A program made the translations under genes and the position numbers. A DNA stretch of 5,547 nucleotides from an uncultured bacterium. Its GTDB lineage: Bacteria > Hydrogenedentota > Hydrogenedentia > Hydrogenedentales > JAEUWI01. Of this stretch, positions 1 to 5,547 are shown piece by piece. Positions within the stretch are counted from its first letter, which is position 1. Every line of letters starts with the position of its first letter. The stretch spans positions 1 to 5,547 of the forward strand of contig CALAXS010000787.1 of the NCBI GenBank assembly GCA_937895305.1. Direction: 5' to 3'. Under the pieces are notes generated by a model, which saw only the letters and a program-made list of their open reading frames with translations, was not told the DNA's origin and searched no databases.

Positions 1-960
1 GACCCTGCGGGGTTCCAGGCGATACAGGGCATCGCGACAGACCTGGAAATGGTCACGCCCGTTTTTAGCGCGGACGAAGCCATGAATCTGATCGCTAAAG
101 GTAATAAGGCCAAAGAGGTCTCCCTGTTTTTCAGCGACCAGGCCCAGCGCCATGGCGGCACGAATAAGGCGGTCTAGCTGTGCCTCGGTACCCTTGCCAT
201 GTTCACGCTGCGTTTGCCGTGCACTCAGACGGGAACAGTCGAGGGCAATATAAACTTCCTGCGTTTTTTCCAGTTGGTACACCTTGGATACCGGAGAACC
301 ACGACGTGCAGTGGCCTTCCAATGAATGTCCTCATAGCTGTCGCCAGCCTGATAGTCCCGTAATTGTTCGAATTCACGCCCCTTGCCGATCTGGCGTTGT
401 GCATGGATGCCCAAACGCCCACGGTTTAGAAACAGTGCGGCCAATTGACGGCGTTCCGCCTCAAGATTGGGATAAACCCGTACGGTCAAATCAACAGGAA
501 CAGTTCGCCGAAGTTTCCAAAGACCGAATCGGGATGGGATTTCAAGATAGAAATAATCAATGCTGTATTGTCCCCGCATGGTGGGGGTGATAGCCCATTC
601 CTGGGATTGGCTGCGGGACTGCGCAGGGATACGCAAGCTACGGATTTCTTCTTCACTGCGAAAGGAGGGGGGAAACTGGATGCCGATGCGCAACAAACAA
701 GCAGTGGTATTGGGATTTTCAACATCGAGCAACAGGCTGCCTGCACGTTCCTGGGCCAGGCTCAATTCACATTCGTGGAGTAGCTCAATAGCTTCAAGCT
801 GCTTTCGCCCCCGTTGCATATCCAGCAAGGCCATGAGGGTGAGCACCAGGCAGAGAAGCCCCCACAGAGGCAATAGACCGGGTACAAAGGCAACGGCTAA
901 TGCTGCCGGGAGAAGGATTATTGCGGTTAAAAGTAGCAACCTGTTAGCAGGAACCATCAT
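1..960 (-). CDS. DUF58 domain protein (vWA-like, MoxR partner), 3' end cut by window edge
   Basis: An open frame runs from ATG at 960 to the left edge without a stop, giving 320 residues; full DUF58 proteins are usually a little over 400, so roughly the last quarter is missing. Two hydrophobic segments at about residues 6-26 and 28-46 form an N-terminal membrane hairpin. A beta-rich region follows, then the DUF58 signature at 194-220: GREFEQLRDY, then AGDSYEDIHWKATARR, the typical 'LRxYxxGD..R.IhWkxsAR' pattern. A vWA-like strand begins at 236 with D241-x-S243. The start overlaps the moxR stop as ATGA, and a second ATG follows immediately at 957. No good Shine-Dalgarno lies close by (AAGG is about 16 nt away), so translation probably depends on coupling to moxR. 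The family usually pairs with MoxR ATPases at the membrane; the exact function is unknown. Identification is firm, role is inferred. Confidence 0.93.
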   Translation of the reverse strand, partial: MMVPANRLLLLTAIILLPAALAVAFVPGLLPLWGLLCLVLTLMALLDMQRGRKQLEAIELLHECELSLAQERAGSLLLDVENPNTTACLLRIGIQFPPSFRSEEEIRSLRIPAQSRSQSQEWAITPTMRGQYSIDYFYLEIPSRFGLWKLRRTVPVDLTVRVYPNLEAERRQLAALFLNRGRLGIHAQRQIGKGREFEQLRDYQAGDSYEDIHWKATARRGSPVSKVYQLEKTQEVYIALDCSRLSARQTQREHGKGTEAQLDRLIRAAMALGLVAEKQGDLFGLITFSDQIHGFVRAKNGRDHFQVCRDALYRLEPRRV

Positions 961-1922
961 CGTGGGACCGGCACAGCCTTGAGAATTTGGCCAATCACCT
1001 CGGAGAGGGCCAGGCCTTCAATCTCGAATTCAGGGCGCAGGATGAGGCGATGTTCCAGGATGGGAAGGGTCAGTCGACGCAGGTCGTCCGGGGTGACATA
1101 GTCCCGGCCTTCGATTGCGGCCAGTACACGGCTCGCCTGGAGCAGTGCCTGGGTTGCCCGTGGCCCGGCACCTACCAGGATACTCGCATGTTCACGGGTC
1201 TGTCGTACCAGGTCGACGCCATAGCCGATGAGATCTTCCTTGAGGGTAATATGCTCAAGTACCGTGCGCATTTGTGCCAGGGTTGCTGACGTAAGTACGG
1301 GCGTTACCGCCCCGCGCTCCAGCACAGTCTCCGGTGCGTTTTGCCCCAGACTGCGCGTGGCGAGATCCAGTTCCTCAACGCGATCAGGACAGCCCATCTG
1401 AATTTTTAACATGAATCGATCTACCTGCGCTTCGGGTAACGGGTAAGTGCCTTCATACTCGATGGGATTCTGGGTCGCGAAAACCGTGAAGTTGGGATCG
1501 AGGGGGATGGTGTCCCGATCGATACTCACCTTGCGTTCCTGCATAGCCTGGAGCAGTGCGGACTGGGTCTTGGCTGGTGCGCGGTTGATTTCATCGCCCA
1601 GCAGAAAGGTTGTAAAGACCGGACCTTTCACGAGCTTGAAATCGTTTTCCTTCATGTTGAAGACATTGGTGCCGATGATGTCTGCCGGCATCAGATCCGG
1701 CGTAAACTGGATGCGGTTAAATTCGCAGCCCAGCACATGGGCGAGCGTGCGAACCAGGAGTGTTTTTGCAACGCCCGGCACCCCTTCCACCAGGGCATGT
1801 TGCCCGCTGAATATGGCGATGAGGGATTGGGTGATCACATCATGCTGACCGATGATGACCTTGCCCACCTCCTTGCGGGTCTGTTGCAGTACGGCCTGTA
1901 GTTGTTCAATGGATTCATTCAC
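957..1922 (-). CDS. MoxR family AAA+ ATPase
   Basis: A 321-residue cytosolic AAA+ ATPase of normal MoxR length. Walker A is at 47-54 (GVPGVAKT), Walker B ends in D110-E111 within the MoxR hallmark DEINRAPAKTQSALLQAM, sensor 1 is Q151-N152 in ATQNPIEYEGTYPLPEAQVDRF, the arginine finger is probably R169, and sensor 2 is R255 in GAGPRA. The C-terminal lid covers about 215-318. All catalytic positions are present, so it should hydrolyse ATP. MoxR proteins act as chaperone-like remodelers with vWA partners, and the DUF58 gene directly downstream (4-bp overlap) is the obvious partner. The start is GTG at 1922: AAGGAG at 1930-1935 lies 7 nt upstream, and no in-frame ATG suits the N-terminus as well. 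The gene overlaps the DUF4350 stop by 8 bp. The gene name moxR is used loosely across this family, so no symbol is assigned. Confidence 0.97.
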   Translation of the reverse strand: MNESIEQLQAVLQQTRKEVGKVIIGQHDVITQSLIAIFSGQHALVEGVPGVAKTLLVRTLAHVLGCEFNRIQFTPDLMPADIIGTNVFNMKENDFKLVKGPVFTTFLLGDEINRAPAKTQSALLQAMQERKVSIDRDTIPLDPNFTVFATQNPIEYEGTYPLPEAQVDRFMLKIQMGCPDRVEELDLATRSLGQNAPETVLERGAVTPVLTSATLAQMRTVLEHITLKEDLIGYGVDLVRQTREHASILVGAGPRATQALLQASRVLAAIEGRDYVTPDDLRRLTLPILEHRLILRPEFEIEGLALSEVIGQILKAVPVPR

Positions 1923-3309
1923 TGGATTGCTCCTTCACGTTGCTCGGGTCCAAGGTTTTTCGTATGTTGTTAAAAGTTTCCACGGGCGCTTTTTTGGCGT
2001 GTCCTTCTGTGGACCAGGCCTGGGCCTGTTGACGTTGTTCCGGGGTGAATTTTGAGTCACGCTGAAAACACTGGCCCCAGATGGCCAGACATTGGGCGGT
2101 GACGTTGCTTTCGGGGACCGAGGACTGGATGAGGTTCTTCAACCCATCGACGGCATCACGGCCCCGTTGCAGGGATTGTGCTTCGCGTTGCCAGGTCCTG
2201 TCATGGTGCGGTACCAGTGGCCTCGCACTACGCCAGGCATGAAGCAGAGCCAGTGGTACCAGCGTGATGAGGAACCAGTGGAGCCGGAGGCGCACGATAA
2301 GATCAATGATGGTGGGGTCCATGTTGACCCCGTGGGTGTACTCGTCAAAGATAACGTGAGAACTTTTCCCTATATACCATTGTAGCAAGGGGCTGTCGCG
2401 CTTATGGCGCAAGGCTTCATTGGAGAATGGATAGCTCGCAGTGCTGAGTACAATACTACCCTTACCCATGGTGCGTTCTATGAGTACGGCCTGTAGGCCT
2501 CGATCATAGACCGGGGTCCAATGATCCGCCAATTTCATGGCCTTCAGGTTGCGGCCCAAGACTGGAGTCCAGTGATCAGCCACATGCACTATTCCCTGGG
2601 TATCGACATAGATGGGGTTCCAATGTTCAGCCAAATCAGTAAAGTATCCCTCAGACCGCCATTGGAGAGATGGACTTAAATCTGGAAACGCGTCAGTGCG
2701 TTTAACTTTTTTAATTTTGATCTCTTTATTAAAAAGGGGAATGTACTCCCAATCCGACTTGAAATCAAAGCCCCAGCGTTTTTCGAGGTTGACGTTTCCC
2801 TGCATCTTGTCCAGGAGTACTTCGCGCTCTTTTTCCTTTTCTCCATCTTTCTCTTTAATTGCCGATTTTTTTTTGTTTTTTGTTTTTCCTGCGGTCTCTT
2901 CGTCTTCCTCGTCTTTGTCACTGCGCTCAATACGATTTAAATCTTCTTTGTCCATTTCACGAAATGCGATGACCAGGCGACCACCCTCGTTCACAAACGC
3001 TTCCATGCGCTCGATGAGCTTTTCAGGATCCTTGGAGTGGGTCGCATTGAGAAACAAGAGTGTCGTGTCGGCACCCTCAGTACTTAGGACCGATAGACTG
3101 GTCTGGTTTCGGGAAACCGCCTTTTCAGGCAAGGCATCCAGTGCATCATAGAGGACCCGAACCCCTTGGGGATCGCTACGATAAGAAGAATAGGGGGCGT
3201 AGCCCTCACCACGGGAGATGCTTTCGCGAACGAGGTAATCACCTGTGACGATGAAGAATGCAATCAGTACCAGGAGGGTGAAGAGCATGAGGAGACTACT
3301 GCGCTGCAT
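1915..3309 (-). CDS. DUF4350 domain membrane protein with charged insert and tandem repeat
   Basis: A 464-residue protein, longer than most DUF4350 proteins (about 380-400). TM1 is at about 6-22 and TM2 at about 343-358, placing 24-340 in the periplasm and 360-464 in the cytosol by the positive-inside rule (HAWRSAR follows TM2). Family features include the N-terminal YAPYSSYRSDPQGVRVLYDAL (41-57), a Rossmann-like 'EGGRLVIAF' strand, the conserved FDEYTHGVN at 321-329, and AWRSARPLVP after TM2. Two additions are unusual: a Lys/Glu/Asp-rich stretch at about 117-164, and three 17-residue repeats at 226-276. AGGAG at 3320-3324 lies 10 nt before the ATG. The gene overlaps the DUF4129 gene by 14 bp and moxR by 8 bp. 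DUF4350 genes commonly sit beside moxR and DUF58; the biochemical role is unknown, perhaps an envelope-side scaffold of the MoxR system (inference). Confidence 0.9.
   Translation of the reverse strand: MQRSSLLMLFTLLVLIAFFIVTGDYLVRESISRGEGYAPYSSYRSDPQGVRVLYDALDALPEKAVSRNQTSLSVLSTEGADTTLLFLNATHSKDPEKLIERMEAFVNEGGRLVIAFREMDKEDLNRIERSDKDEEDEETAGKTKNKKKSAIKEKDGEKEKEREVLLDKMQGNVNLEKRWGFDFKSDWEYIPLFNKEIKIKKVKRTDAFPDLSPSLQWRSEGYFTDLAEHWNPIYVDTQGIVHVADHWTPVLGRNLKAMKLADHWTPVYDRGLQAVLIERTMGKGSIVLSTASYPFSNEALRHKRDSPLLQWYIGKSSHVIFDEYTHGVNMDPTIIDLIVRLRLHWFLITLVPLALLHAWRSARPLVPHHDRTWQREAQSLQRGRDAVDGLKNLIQSSVPESNVTAQCLAIWGQCFQRDSKFTPEQRQQAQAWSTEGHAKKAPVETFNNIRKTLDPSNVKEQSSE
1930..1935 (-). promoter_or_regulatory. 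Ribosome binding site deciding the GTG start of the MoxR gene
   Basis: The minus strand reads AAGGAG with a 7-nt spacer to GTG at 1922. It lies inside the last codons of the DUF4350 gene, which allows reinitiation by ribosomes finishing that gene. The resulting N-terminus (NESIEQLQAVLQQ) has the length expected before the MoxR core. Confidence 0.8.
2482..2634 (-). repeat. Three tandem 51-bp (17-codon) repeats inside the DUF4350 gene
   Basis: Residues 226-242, 243-259 and 260-276 align with an exact period of 17. Each begins with LAEHWNP, VADHWTP or LADHWTP, so the core is [LV]-A-[DE]-H-W-[TN]-P-[VI]. The DNA copies keep the cores similar (for example CCAATGATCCGCCAA against CCAATGTTCAGCCAA in plus-strand reading) but have diverged between them, which suggests old duplication held by selection on the HW-P core. 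The repeats lie in the predicted periplasmic part. Confidence 0.85.
2866..2887 (-). repeat. Homopolymer cluster (A9, A6, A5 on the coding strand)
   Basis: On the minus strand the DUF4350 gene contains runs of 5, 6 and 9 adenines separated by single C bases, coding for the lysine-rich part of the charged insert (around residues 141-149). The nine-base run at 2866-2874 is long enough to permit polymerase slippage. The frame is intact in this sequence. Confidence 0.8.
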
Positions 3310-5038
3310 GGTGCTGCATCTCCTGCTGGTTGTTCTTCAATCGCTCAAGATGTTGCAGGGTGGGGGTGTGATCGCCATACCAGACTGCTTCATAATGGTG
3401 CATGGAATCGCGGTAGAGGGTGCAGAGTTCGGGTTGCGATTGAATACGGCGGTGCAGTTCCCGGTAGTAATCTTGGTTGGATTTGAAGAGGGCTATACCA
3501 ATGAAATTGGCTTCTCCCAACATAGCGAGACTGGCCAGGAAATAGGCGCGCATAGCCAGACGTGTATTGCCTGCTGCGGCTAATTCCTGGGCCAGCGCCA
3601 GCCAGCCGTCCCGGGGCAATTGATCCGCAGTAGTGCTTTCTTCTTCGAGATCCGGGGCTGGCGCGCTCAGGGCTATCACTTCATCAGCCTGTAGGGGTTT
3701 TTCACGGAAATACTGGATTGCCAAATAGATGATGGTACCAATCAAAATAACCACGAGGAGCTTCAGTAGAAAACTCAAACTGGTGATTGTTGCGAGGCCC
3801 CCCCATCCAGTGCTGCTGGATGAATCGTTTCTGCCACGATCCCATACCCATTCTATGATGTCTACAATGGTTTCCCCAATCCATTTAAATGCGGATTTTA
3901 CCCAGTCGGCTACGGTTTGCAAGAAACGTCCGAGAAGGCCCAAATCTTCAATGTCCGTGGCTTCGGGTGCCTGCCAGATGTAGCGGGGATGTTCGAGTTC
4001 TACATCTATAGCGGAGTCCAGTCTTTCAATGCCGGGCTGGGCGGTGTCCTGTGCCAGGGCCTGGGAGCAGAGGAGGATGCTGAGGGAAAGAAGGAGTGCC
4101 TTCGCGATGGTGCTCCCTTTTTGGAGTAGTTGGAAACGTACGCGGAGGTCACCACCGGTGTGTTGGGTGCGTCCGTAAAAACAGCGTACGGCATAGGCGG
4201 CTTTTATAGCGGGGTCAAGGCAGAGGTAGGTGGCGGCCAGCATGAGGAGGACCAGGCTTTGGTTACTGGTGTTTAGCGCGTTTAGGAGTTGGTGTTCTAC
4301 GTTTAAGAAAGATTTCAGGAGCATGAGGATAAAAAGGACGCCTATTTGGAGGTTGTAATAGACAACGGCACCGACGGGCATGGCAGGCAGCATGAGGAAG
4401 AGGACTATGCTGAGCAGGAAACCGACGTGTAGTCCCAGTGCTTCAGGGACGTAGGCTCCCATGAGCGGATAGAGAAACAGGAAGGTCAGACCTGCCAGGA
4501 GAAGGCTGTGGGGTGTGAGAAGCCAAATTACAAAATGGTTTTGTTTGGGCCAGCGTCGTGCTTCGTCCACTGCGGCACGAACGAGTGCACGGCTATTCTC
4601 AAATTTCCCGTCGTCCAGCACACTGAGGTTCTGGTAAAAGGCATTGACCCAGCCGAAAGGGAATACGAAGAGGGCGGCGAGGGGGAGTGCAATTATTCCT
4701 GTGGCGTGTAACCACGCCTGGTTGACGAAAATAGCGAAGCTGTGCTGTCGTGCTATGGGTTGGATGCTGCGGTTTTCCAGTGTAACCAGAAGGCTTTGCG
4801 CAAATCGGGCCTGGAAATATTTCATGAAAATATATGCGACTGCCAGAGCGAGTGCGATTTGATTGCGCCAGCCGACGAGGCTGTAGCCGTAGGCGGTTTC
4901 ACTCCAGAAGGTGACGAAAAGAAGTACAAAGGGTATGGTGCCGAGGTAATAGGTCACCCACAGGTGCAGGGGAGTGCGCCGCAAGAGTGCTACGGCCTGT
5001 TCACTGATTTCAAGCCCGGAGTGTACACCTTCTTTCAT
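3296..5038 (-). CDS. Polytopic membrane protein with C-terminal DUF4129 domain
   Basis: A 580-residue protein in two parts. Residues 1 to about 290 hold several hydrophobic helices (about 25-45, 58-75, 102-128, 170-192, 203-227, 230-246, 260-275) and match no domain I can name with confidence. A segment resembling a signal peptide follows at 308-330 (lysines, hydrophobic core, then QALAQ), then a presumably periplasmic part with an amphipathic Trp-rich stretch (365-401), a last membrane helix at about 420-441, and a cytosolic DUF4129 domain at about 475-560. DUF4129 hallmarks are RLAMRAYFLASLAMLGE, the NQDYYREL segment and the terminal YEAVWYGDH. DUF4129 is often found next to or fused with transglutaminase-like and MoxR-associated genes. 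GGAGG at 5045-5049, 6 nt before the ATG, supports the start; it overlaps the zinc-finger stop as ATGA. The domain call is firm; the function is unknown. Confidence 0.9.
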   Translation of the reverse strand: MKEGVHSGLEISEQAVALLRRTPLHLWVTYYLGTIPFVLLFVTFWSETAYGYSLVGWRNQIALALAVAYIFMKYFQARFAQSLLVTLENRSIQPIARQHSFAIFVNQAWLHATGIIALPLAALFVFPFGWVNAFYQNLSVLDDGKFENSRALVRAAVDEARRWPKQNHFVIWLLTPHSLLLAGLTFLFLYPLMGAYVPEALGLHVGFLLSIVLFLMLPAMPVGAVVYYNLQIGVLFILMLLKSFLNVEHQLLNALNTSNQSLVLLMLAATYLCLDPAIKAAYAVRCFYGRTQHTGGDLRVRFQLLQKGSTIAKALLLSLSILLCSQALAQDTAQPGIERLDSAIDVELEHPRYIWQAPEATDIEDLGLLGRFLQTVADWVKSAFKWIGETIVDIIEWVWDRGRNDSSSSTGWGGLATITSLSFLLKLLVVILIGTIIYLAIQYFREKPLQADEVIALSAPAPDLEEESTTADQLPRDGWLALAQELAAAGNTRLAMRAYFLASLAMLGEANFIGIALFKSNQDYYRELHRRIQSQPELCTLYRDSMHHYEAVWYGDHTPTLQHLERLKNNQQEMQHHAAQ

Positions 5039-5373
5039 TGCGACCCTCCGTCAGTTTCTTCGTAGGCCATAGGGCCTTTGTAGTCTTCGAAGAAGAGGGT
5101 GGGAAGTTTGGACAGGCTGTCGCCGAGTATGGAGAAGAAGGCGAAGAGCAGGAGCATGGCAAAGCTAAGCTTGAGCAGGGGACGGACAAAGGTGCGGGCT
5201 TTTTGTACTGTGCTTGTGTCTCCGGTGGCGTTTTTGAGACAGGTGGTGCAGAGGTAGCGGCCTTCGTGTTCTGATACGCATTCACGACAATAGAAGCGCG
5301 TACAACCGGGACAATGCACAGCGGCCTCGCGTGTCGGGTGATGAAAGCAGCGTTCCTGTGTAAGTCTTGCCAA
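5035..5373 (-). CDS. Small membrane-anchored B-box-like zinc-finger protein
   Basis: A 112-residue protein and the first gene of the operon. The N-terminal 45 residues carry a dense metal-ligand pattern: C9-x2-H12, C21-x2-C24, C29-x2-C32, H36, and C42-x2-C45. This fits a B-box-type double zinc site whose final pair is Cys-Cys rather than the usual His residues. Basic residues (K58, R60, R64, K68) precede a single membrane helix at about 66-83, so the finger should face the cytosol, with about 30 acidic residues outside. There is no signal peptide. The start is TTG at 5373, because GGAG at 5383-5386 lies 9 nt upstream, an in-frame stop is close upstream, and no ATG suits the frame. A CTG a few codons upstream is an alternative start. 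The product may recruit or regulate the downstream membrane complex (inference); DNA binding is not indicated. Confidence 0.85.
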   Translation of the reverse strand: MARLTQERCFHHPTREAAVHCPGCTRFYCRECVSEHEGRYLCTTCLKNATGDTSTVQKARTFVRPLLKLSFAMLLLFAFFSILGDSLSKLPTLFFEDYKGPMAYEETDGGSQ

Positions 5374-5382
5374 ACTGCTATG

Positions 5383-5386
5383 CTCC
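5383..5386 (-). promoter_or_regulatory. Ribosome binding site deciding a TTG start
   Basis: On the minus strand this reads GGAG, 9 nt before the TTG at 5373. It is the main reason for choosing the non-ATG start of the zinc-finger gene. The ligand pattern begins only eight residues after this start, so an initiation site much further downstream would remove C9. Confidence 0.7.
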
Positions 5387-5415
5387 AGATAGTTAGCATT
5401 GCCTCATAGTCGCGG

Positions 5416-5432
5416 GGTTTTACGTTAAAACC
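5416..5432. repeat. Perfect inverted repeat over the predicted transcription start
   Basis: Arms GGTTTTA (5416-5422) and TAAAACC (5426-5432) are exact reverse complements separated by CGT. The repeat touches the candidate -10 box and covers the predicted start of transcription, a position typical of repressor operators. It could also fold as a short hairpin at the 5' end of the transcript, or be chance in an AT-rich stretch. No regulator gene is in the window. Confidence 0.45.
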
Positions 5433-5459
5433 GTATACTGTGGTACCTATGAAAGTCAA
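5432..5459 (-). promoter_or_regulatory. Candidate sigma70-type promoter for the five-gene operon
   Basis: On the minus strand, TTGACT (5454-5459, 5 of 6 to consensus) is followed after 16 nt by TATACG (5432-5437, 4 of 6). Transcription would begin near 5425, leaving a leader of about 50 nt before the TTG start. It is the only plausible promoter in the only intergenic space, directly upstream of the first gene. Shifting the -10 box by one base gives weaker matches. No other clear promoter was seen inside the operon, but weak internal ones cannot be excluded by eye. Confidence 0.55.
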
Positions 5460-5490
5460 AGAATATTCGTGATGAGTGGGGATTTTTTAA

Positions 5491-5547
5491 CCACAGAGGG
5501 GGGATGGGAAGAACTTTGCCCACAGATTTCACAGATTAACACAGATG
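5491..5547. repeat. CACAGA-type short repeat, probably the edge of a dispersed intergenic element
   Basis: CCACAGAGG occurs at 5491-5499, followed by three spaced copies of CACAGAT at 5521, 5530 and 5540, with a period of 9-10 bases running off the window end. Repeats of the type 'AACCACAGAGG' and 'CACAGATTAACACAGAT' occur as scattered intergenic repeats in many bacterial genomes. Whether this one is multicopy here cannot be judged from the window. Confidence 0.5.

Noticed and set aside
180..982. Several plus-strand frames opposite the DUF58 gene
   Set aside because: The minus strand carries an unbroken frame with the DUF58 signature through this whole region; the plus-strand frames lack motifs.
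2210..2260. Imperfect inverted repeat (GGTACCAGTGG and CCAGTGGTACC, 29-nt loop)
   Set aside because: It lies inside the DUF4350 coding sequence near TM2, has one mismatch and a long loop, and has no T-run, so a terminator or operator is unlikely.
2866..2890. T-rich run on the plus strand as a possible terminator
   Set aside because: No GC-rich hairpin precedes it on the plus strand, and it is explained by lysine codons of the minus-strand gene.
2612..3151. Plus-strand open frame of 179 codons rich in Ser, Arg and Phe
   Set aside because: It is antisense to the DUF4350 gene, whose family motifs are clear. The Ser/Phe-rich composition is just the complement of Lys/Glu codons.
5010..5459. Minus-strand open frame of 149 codons with an ATG start, overlapping the zinc-finger gene in another frame
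   Set aside because: The zinc-finger frame shows a regular Cys/His ligand pattern, a membrane helix and a good ribosome binding site. The other frame is Ser/Pro-rich without recognisable domains, and its start would overlap the -35 box of the candidate promoter.
1..5547. CRISPR arrays, tRNA or rRNA genes, insertion sequences
   Set aside because: No spaced direct repeats of CRISPR type, no transposase-like frame and no recognisable RNA gene were seen on either strand.

Overview
The window is a compact, fully co-directional bacterial gene cluster. All five genes are on the minus strand and are read from right to left. Their products, in order of transcription, are a small membrane-anchored B-box-like zinc-finger protein, a large membrane protein ending in a DUF4129 domain, a DUF4350 protein, a MoxR-family AAA+ ATPase, and a DUF58 (vWA-like) protein cut by the left edge. 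Protein style, good Shine-Dalgarno sites and the MoxR/DUF58/DUF4129/DUF4350 combination suggest a Gram-negative proteobacterium, perhaps a gammaproteobacterium. The sequence alone does not fix the genus.

Layout. Positions 5374-5547 are the only non-coding stretch. It holds a candidate sigma70-type promoter pointing left (-35 at 5454-5459, -10 at 5432-5437), a perfect 7-bp inverted repeat next to the -10 box, and at the far right short CACAGAT-type repeats that probably belong to a dispersed repeat extending beyond the window. Positions 1-5373 are wholly coding. Every gene overlaps the next by 4, 14, 8 and 4 bp, so one polycistronic mRNA with translational coupling is likely. The zinc-finger gene appears to start at TTG and moxR at GTG, both chosen from well-placed ribosome binding sites.

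How the genes may work together. MoxR AAA+ ATPases typically act as chaperone-like remodelers paired with vWA-domain proteins (RavA-ViaA is the best-known example). Here the cytosolic MoxR would be paired with the membrane-anchored DUF58 protein. The DUF4350 and DUF4129 proteins would be integral membrane partners with sizeable periplasmic parts. The leading zinc-finger protein has its metal site on the cytosolic side and could sense, recruit or regulate. A role in envelope-protein maturation or envelope stress is an inference; nothing in the window names a substrate.

The core cluster is a known type of gene neighbourhood. The less ordinary features are the B-box-like finger gene at its head, an internal signal-peptide-like segment inside the DUF4129 protein, an exact-period 17-residue triple repeat plus a highly charged insert with an A9 tract in the DUF4350 protein, and an incomplete MIDAS motif in the DUF58 protein.
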